From: CAKZNE01 sp964485405 | Lineage (GTDB): Bacteria; Bacteroidota; Bacteroidia; Flavobacteriales; Schleiferiaceae | DNA: 64,000 nt | Reading direction: 5' to 3' | Assembly: GCA_964485405.1 (NCBI GenBank) | Contig: CAZAJG010000014.1 | Span: 22,019-86,018, forward strand | Shown: piece after piece, positions 61,993 through 64,000 of the stretch | Position numbering within the stretch: the stretch's first letter is position 1 | Layout of the letters: the number at the start of each line of letters is the position of its first letter | Position numbers and translations under genes: made by a program | The notes under the pieces: generated by a model | Database searches by the model: none | The model's input: only the letters and a program-made list of their open reading frames with translations | What the model was told of the DNA's origin: nothing

Positions 61993-62561
61993 TAAAAAAG
62001 AATATTGAGAATGCATTAGAACTGAAGACACAACTTCTCAGTGATAGTGATATACTCGCCTGTATTGAGCATTTAACGGATGCGGTTATCAATTGCTATA
62101 AAAATAAGGGGAAAGTTCTTTTCTGCGGAAATGGTGGCAGCGCAGCAGATGCTCAACACCTAGCGGCAGAGCTTTCCGGAAGGTATTACTACGACAGACC
62201 TCCATTATCATCAGAAGCTTTACACGTAAACACTTCTTACCTAACCGCGGTAGCCAATGATTATTCATACGAGCAGATTTACTCCAGAATGATTAAAGCG
62301 ATAGGAGAACCTGGAGATGTACTAATTGGTTTATCTACCTCAGGGAATTCAGAGAATGTAGTTCGCGCCTTGGAGGTAGCTCAAGAAAAGGGAATGACAA
62401 CCATCTCCTTTACAGGCGAAGGAGGCGGAAAAATGAAAGCTTTAAGTCAAATTCACTTGGAGATACCTTCTAAAGATACACCCAGAATTCAAGAGTGCCA
62501 TATGCTTGTTGGTCATACCATGTGCGAGATTGTTGAAAGAGCACTTTTTCCAAATGATTAA
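61974..62561 (+). CDS. gmhA: Sedoheptulose 7-phosphate isomerase
   Basis: 195-aa SIS-domain isomerase, first step of nucleotide-heptose synthesis. Motifs are VLFCGNGGSAADAQHLAAEL and GLSTSGNSENVVRAL. The C-terminal region has IPSKDTPRIQECHMLVGHTM with the metal and substrate residues. It overlaps hddA (19 bp) and hddC (8 bp). Its start ATG is 61974. Confidence 0.94.
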   Translation: MDKRSLIKKNIENALELKTQLLSDSDILACIEHLTDAVINCYKNKGKVLFCGNGGSAADAQHLAAELSGRYYYDRPPLSSEALHVNTSYLTAVANDYSYEQIYSRMIKAIGEPGDVLIGLSTSGNSENVVRALEVAQEKGMTTISFTGEGGGKMKALSQIHLEIPSKDTPRIQECHMLVGHTMCEIVERALFPND

Positions 62562-63258
62562 GGAAGCTATCATTCTTGCCGGAGGTTTAGGCACTAGACT
62601 CAGAAGTGTGGTAAACGAAGTACCCAAATCTATGGCTCCAATTAATGGAAAACCATTCTTGGAACATTTACTTGATTTTTTAATCCAAAAAGGGGTAGAA
62701 TCTTTTATCTTCTCCGTAGGTTATAAATCAGATAGCATACAAGATCACTTTCATACTTCCTATCAGAACAAATCTATACGATACGTAACGGAAGAGGAAC
62801 CTTTAGGAACGGGTGGGGCTATAAAAAAAGCAATAGCTGAAGCAAAAACCAAGCAGGTACTCGTAGTAAATGGAGATACTTTATTCTTAACAGACGTGCA
62901 GAAAATGTATGTTTCACATCAAGAAAAAAATGCAGATGTCTCTCTTGCTCTTAAACCGATGTATAACTTTAGCAGATATGGCACAGTTGCCCTTTCTGAT
63001 AAAAAAGAAATCATACAGTTTGAAGAAAAACAGACCCGAGAAGAAGGCCTCATAAACGGAGGGGTTTACATTTTCAATCAAAGTATTTTCCAAAACTTTG
63101 ATCTGCCTGAAAAGTTTTCTATCGAAAAGGATTTTTTCGAGGCTTATGCTTCGGATTTAAAGCTTTTTGGATTTGAAGAGGATGCCTACTTCCTCGATAT
63201 TGGTATACCTGAAGATTACGAAAAAGCACAACATGAGTTTAACAAGCTTAGCTATTGA
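62554..63258 (+). CDS. hddC: D-glycero-alpha-D-manno-heptose 1-phosphate guanylyltransferase
   Basis: 234-aa nucleotidyltransferase. N-terminal IILAGGLGTRLRSVVNEVPK (about residues 6-25), then VEEPLG-type region EEEPLGTGGAIKKA, and metal Asp in VNGDTLF. The C-terminal DIGIPEDYEKA is normal. GMP transfer to the alpha-heptose 1-phosphate is inferred from the operon. The start is ATG 62554, inside the gmhA end; a longer reading from 62506 would add 16 residues of GmhA-frame sequence. Confidence 0.9.
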   Translation: MIKEAIILAGGLGTRLRSVVNEVPKSMAPINGKPFLEHLLDFLIQKGVESFIFSVGYKSDSIQDHFHTSYQNKSIRYVTEEEPLGTGGAIKKAIAEAKTKQVLVVNGDTLFLTDVQKMYVSHQEKNADVSLALKPMYNFSRYGTVALSDKKEIIQFEEKQTREEGLINGGVYIFNQSIFQNFDLPEKFSIEKDFFEAYASDLKLFGFEEDAYFLDIGIPEDYEKAQHEFNKLSY

Positions 63259-63787
63259 TTCAAGCTGGACACTCTTTCTTGATCGTGATGGAGTTATAAA
63301 CCGCCAGATAAAAGGAGATTACGTAAGAAATATTGACTCGCTTGAAATACTACCTGACGCTCTTGAAGCTATCGTTCGTTTAAATTCCATTTTTGGCAGA
63401 ACTGTAGTGGTAACAAATCAACAAGGTATTGGCAAAGGATTAATGACAGAAGAAAGTGTCCGTGCCATTCATTCAGAAATTCAATCCTCCCTCCAACAAA
63501 AAGGAGGTTATATCGATGCCTTCTACTTTGCACCTCAACTGGCATCAGCCAATAGTATGTTTCGCAAGCCCAAAATCGGAATGGCTTTAGAAGCTCAAAA
63601 GGATTTTCCAGAAATTGATTTTAACAAAAGCATCATTGCCGGAGATTCTGAATCGGATATGTTGTTTGGCGAAAATGCTGGAATGAGAAGAATTTTGATC
63701 AATTCAAAACAGCTCCCAGAACCCGACAAAATTTCTGACTTTCACTTTTCTTCACTGAGCGAAATGGCTCAACAGCTCTTGTTTTAA
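63233..63787 (+). CDS. gmhB: D-glycero-D-manno-heptose 1,7-bisphosphate phosphatase-like HAD protein
   Basis: 184-aa HAD-IIIA phosphatase. Catalytic motif FLDRDGVIN (nucleophile Asp), VVTNQQGIGKG (motif II), RKPKIGM (motif III Lys) and AGDSESDM (motif IV). The zinc loop usual for GmhB, Cys-x-His then Cys-x-Cys just before RKP, is replaced by YFAPQLASANSMF, without any Cys or His. Starts inside hddC (26-bp overlap). It would dephosphorylate the C7 phosphate of heptose bisphosphate. Confidence 0.87.
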   Translation: MSLTSLAIDSSWTLFLDRDGVINRQIKGDYVRNIDSLEILPDALEAIVRLNSIFGRTVVVTNQQGIGKGLMTEESVRAIHSEIQSSLQQKGGYIDAFYFAPQLASANSMFRKPKIGMALEAQKDFPEIDFNKSIIAGDSESDMLFGENAGMRRILINSKQLPEPDKISDFHFSSLSEMAQQLLF

Positions 63788-63817
63788 CTTTTTAACACTC
63801 ACTTCTTCCTTGTACCC

Positions 63818-63825
63818 TATCTTTG
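63818..63825 (+). promoter_or_regulatory. Consensus -7 element (TATCTTTG) before the QueD-like gene
   Basis: Exact TAnnTTTG, 22 nt before the ATG at 63848. It would give this gene its own transcript, independent of the heptose operon. Confidence 0.5.
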
Positions 63826-63847
63826 CAAAAATTTTGTTTCTAGCAGA

Positions 63848-64000
63848 ATGATATATATAGAGCGAAAAGAAAGATTCAGTGCTGCTCATCAACTGTACAA
63901 CCCAAACTGGTCGGAAGAGAAAAACACAGAAGTTTTTGGTAAATGCGCCAATAAGAACTTTCATGGACACAATTATACTTTAACCGTAACGGTTAAAGGG
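63848..64000 (+). CDS. queD: 6-carboxytetrahydropterin synthase / PTPS family, N-terminal part
   Basis: The first 51 residues are visible; the gene continues past the window. IERKERFSAAHQL carries the first zinc His, and NKNFHGHNYTLTVTV carries the other two (HGH), as in QueD and 6-pyruvoyltetrahydropterin synthases. FGKCANKN has the catalytic Cys (GKC). QueD acts in queuosine synthesis; PTPS in pterin synthesis. The queuosine role is the bacterial default. Confidence 0.88.
   Translation, partial: MIYIERKERFSAAHQLYNPNWSEEKNTEVFGKCANKNFHGHNYTLTVTVKG

Noticed and set aside
1..64000. Mobile elements, CRISPR arrays, tRNA or rRNA genes, prophage
   Set aside because: No transposase or integrase ORF, no regularly spaced repeat, no tRNA T-loop/acceptor pattern or rRNA stretch was noticed on either strand; exhaustive computation (tRNAscan, CRISPR finder) was not possible.

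Overview
The window is an AT-rich stretch of a draft Bacteroidota chromosome, most likely a marine Flavobacteriales (Cryomorphaceae/Schleiferiaceae-like) organism. Evidence: two secreted proteins with type IX secretion (T9SS) type A sorting domains, a PorX-type REC-PglZ regulator, a fused LpxC-FabZ, many Bacteroidota-style lipoproteins and outer-membrane barrels, -7 elements of the form TAnnTTTG, few Shine-Dalgarno sequences, and several TTG or GTG starts. Three runs of exactly 10 N (806-815, 17124-17133, 47607-47616) look like scaffolding placeholders; two of them damage genes (aroA and an outer-membrane protein).

Layout. 1-5.1 kb: 3' end of gcvP and two tandem paralogous T9SS cargo proteins. 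5.2-9.1 kb: an MlaFE-like lipid ABC pair (minus strand) divergent from a small lipoprotein-sprT-purK-purE operon. 9.3-14.0 kb: a LytTR response regulator, a propeller sensor kinase and a prohibitin-like lipoprotein, all minus strand. 14.3-17.1 kb: two translationally coupled outer-membrane proteins (PorV/PorQ-like, and a barrel with an N-terminal HhH). 17.1-20.6 kb: aroB-aroA and proline dehydrogenase. 20.9-25.1 kb: a Cys-rich secreted protein, a DUF4258-like protein, an alanine-dehydrogenase-family enzyme, tsaE and porX. 25.1-31.7 kb: an HD hydrolase, then lpxD-lpxC/fabZ-lpxA-ABC ATPase-efp-second lpxD-like gene.

31.7-37.6 kb: polysaccharide export and assembly (Wzy/ligase, Wzz, Wzx on minus), then a glycosyltransferase and rnhB. 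37.7-40.3 kb: a large lipoprotein gene interrupted by one in-frame TAG. 40.3-46.0 kb: glucosaminidase-LysM protein, ACC-deaminase-like PLP enzyme, DUF5522 protein, urocanase and a class 3 lipase. 46.1-52.8 kb: OmpH/Skp-like chaperone, small lipoprotein, gap-broken outer-membrane protein, alaS, an M23 peptidase, a MerR regulator and a VanX-like dipeptidase. 52.9-59.7 kb: S9 peptidase, arylsulfotransferase-like protein, alpha/beta hydrolase, SCO1/SenC, small lipoprotein and an NAD(P)-binding protein. 59.8-63.8 kb: a tightly overlapping operon with a glycosyltransferase and all four enzymes for GDP-D-glycero-alpha-D-manno-heptose. The window ends inside a QueD/PTPS-like gene.

Most of the content is envelope biology: lipid A synthesis, O-antigen or exopolysaccharide assembly, activated heptose supply, peptidoglycan hydrolases, lipid transport and T9SS regulation plus cargo. 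I saw no tRNA, rRNA, CRISPR array, insertion sequence or prophage. The most useful non-obvious observations are the short lipoprotein gene at 6708-6866 with its own consensus promoter, the amber codon at 37795-37797, the gap-split gene at 47210-47949, and enzymes that appear to lack expected residues (alanine dehydrogenase family, GmhB, the lpx-cluster ABC ATPase).
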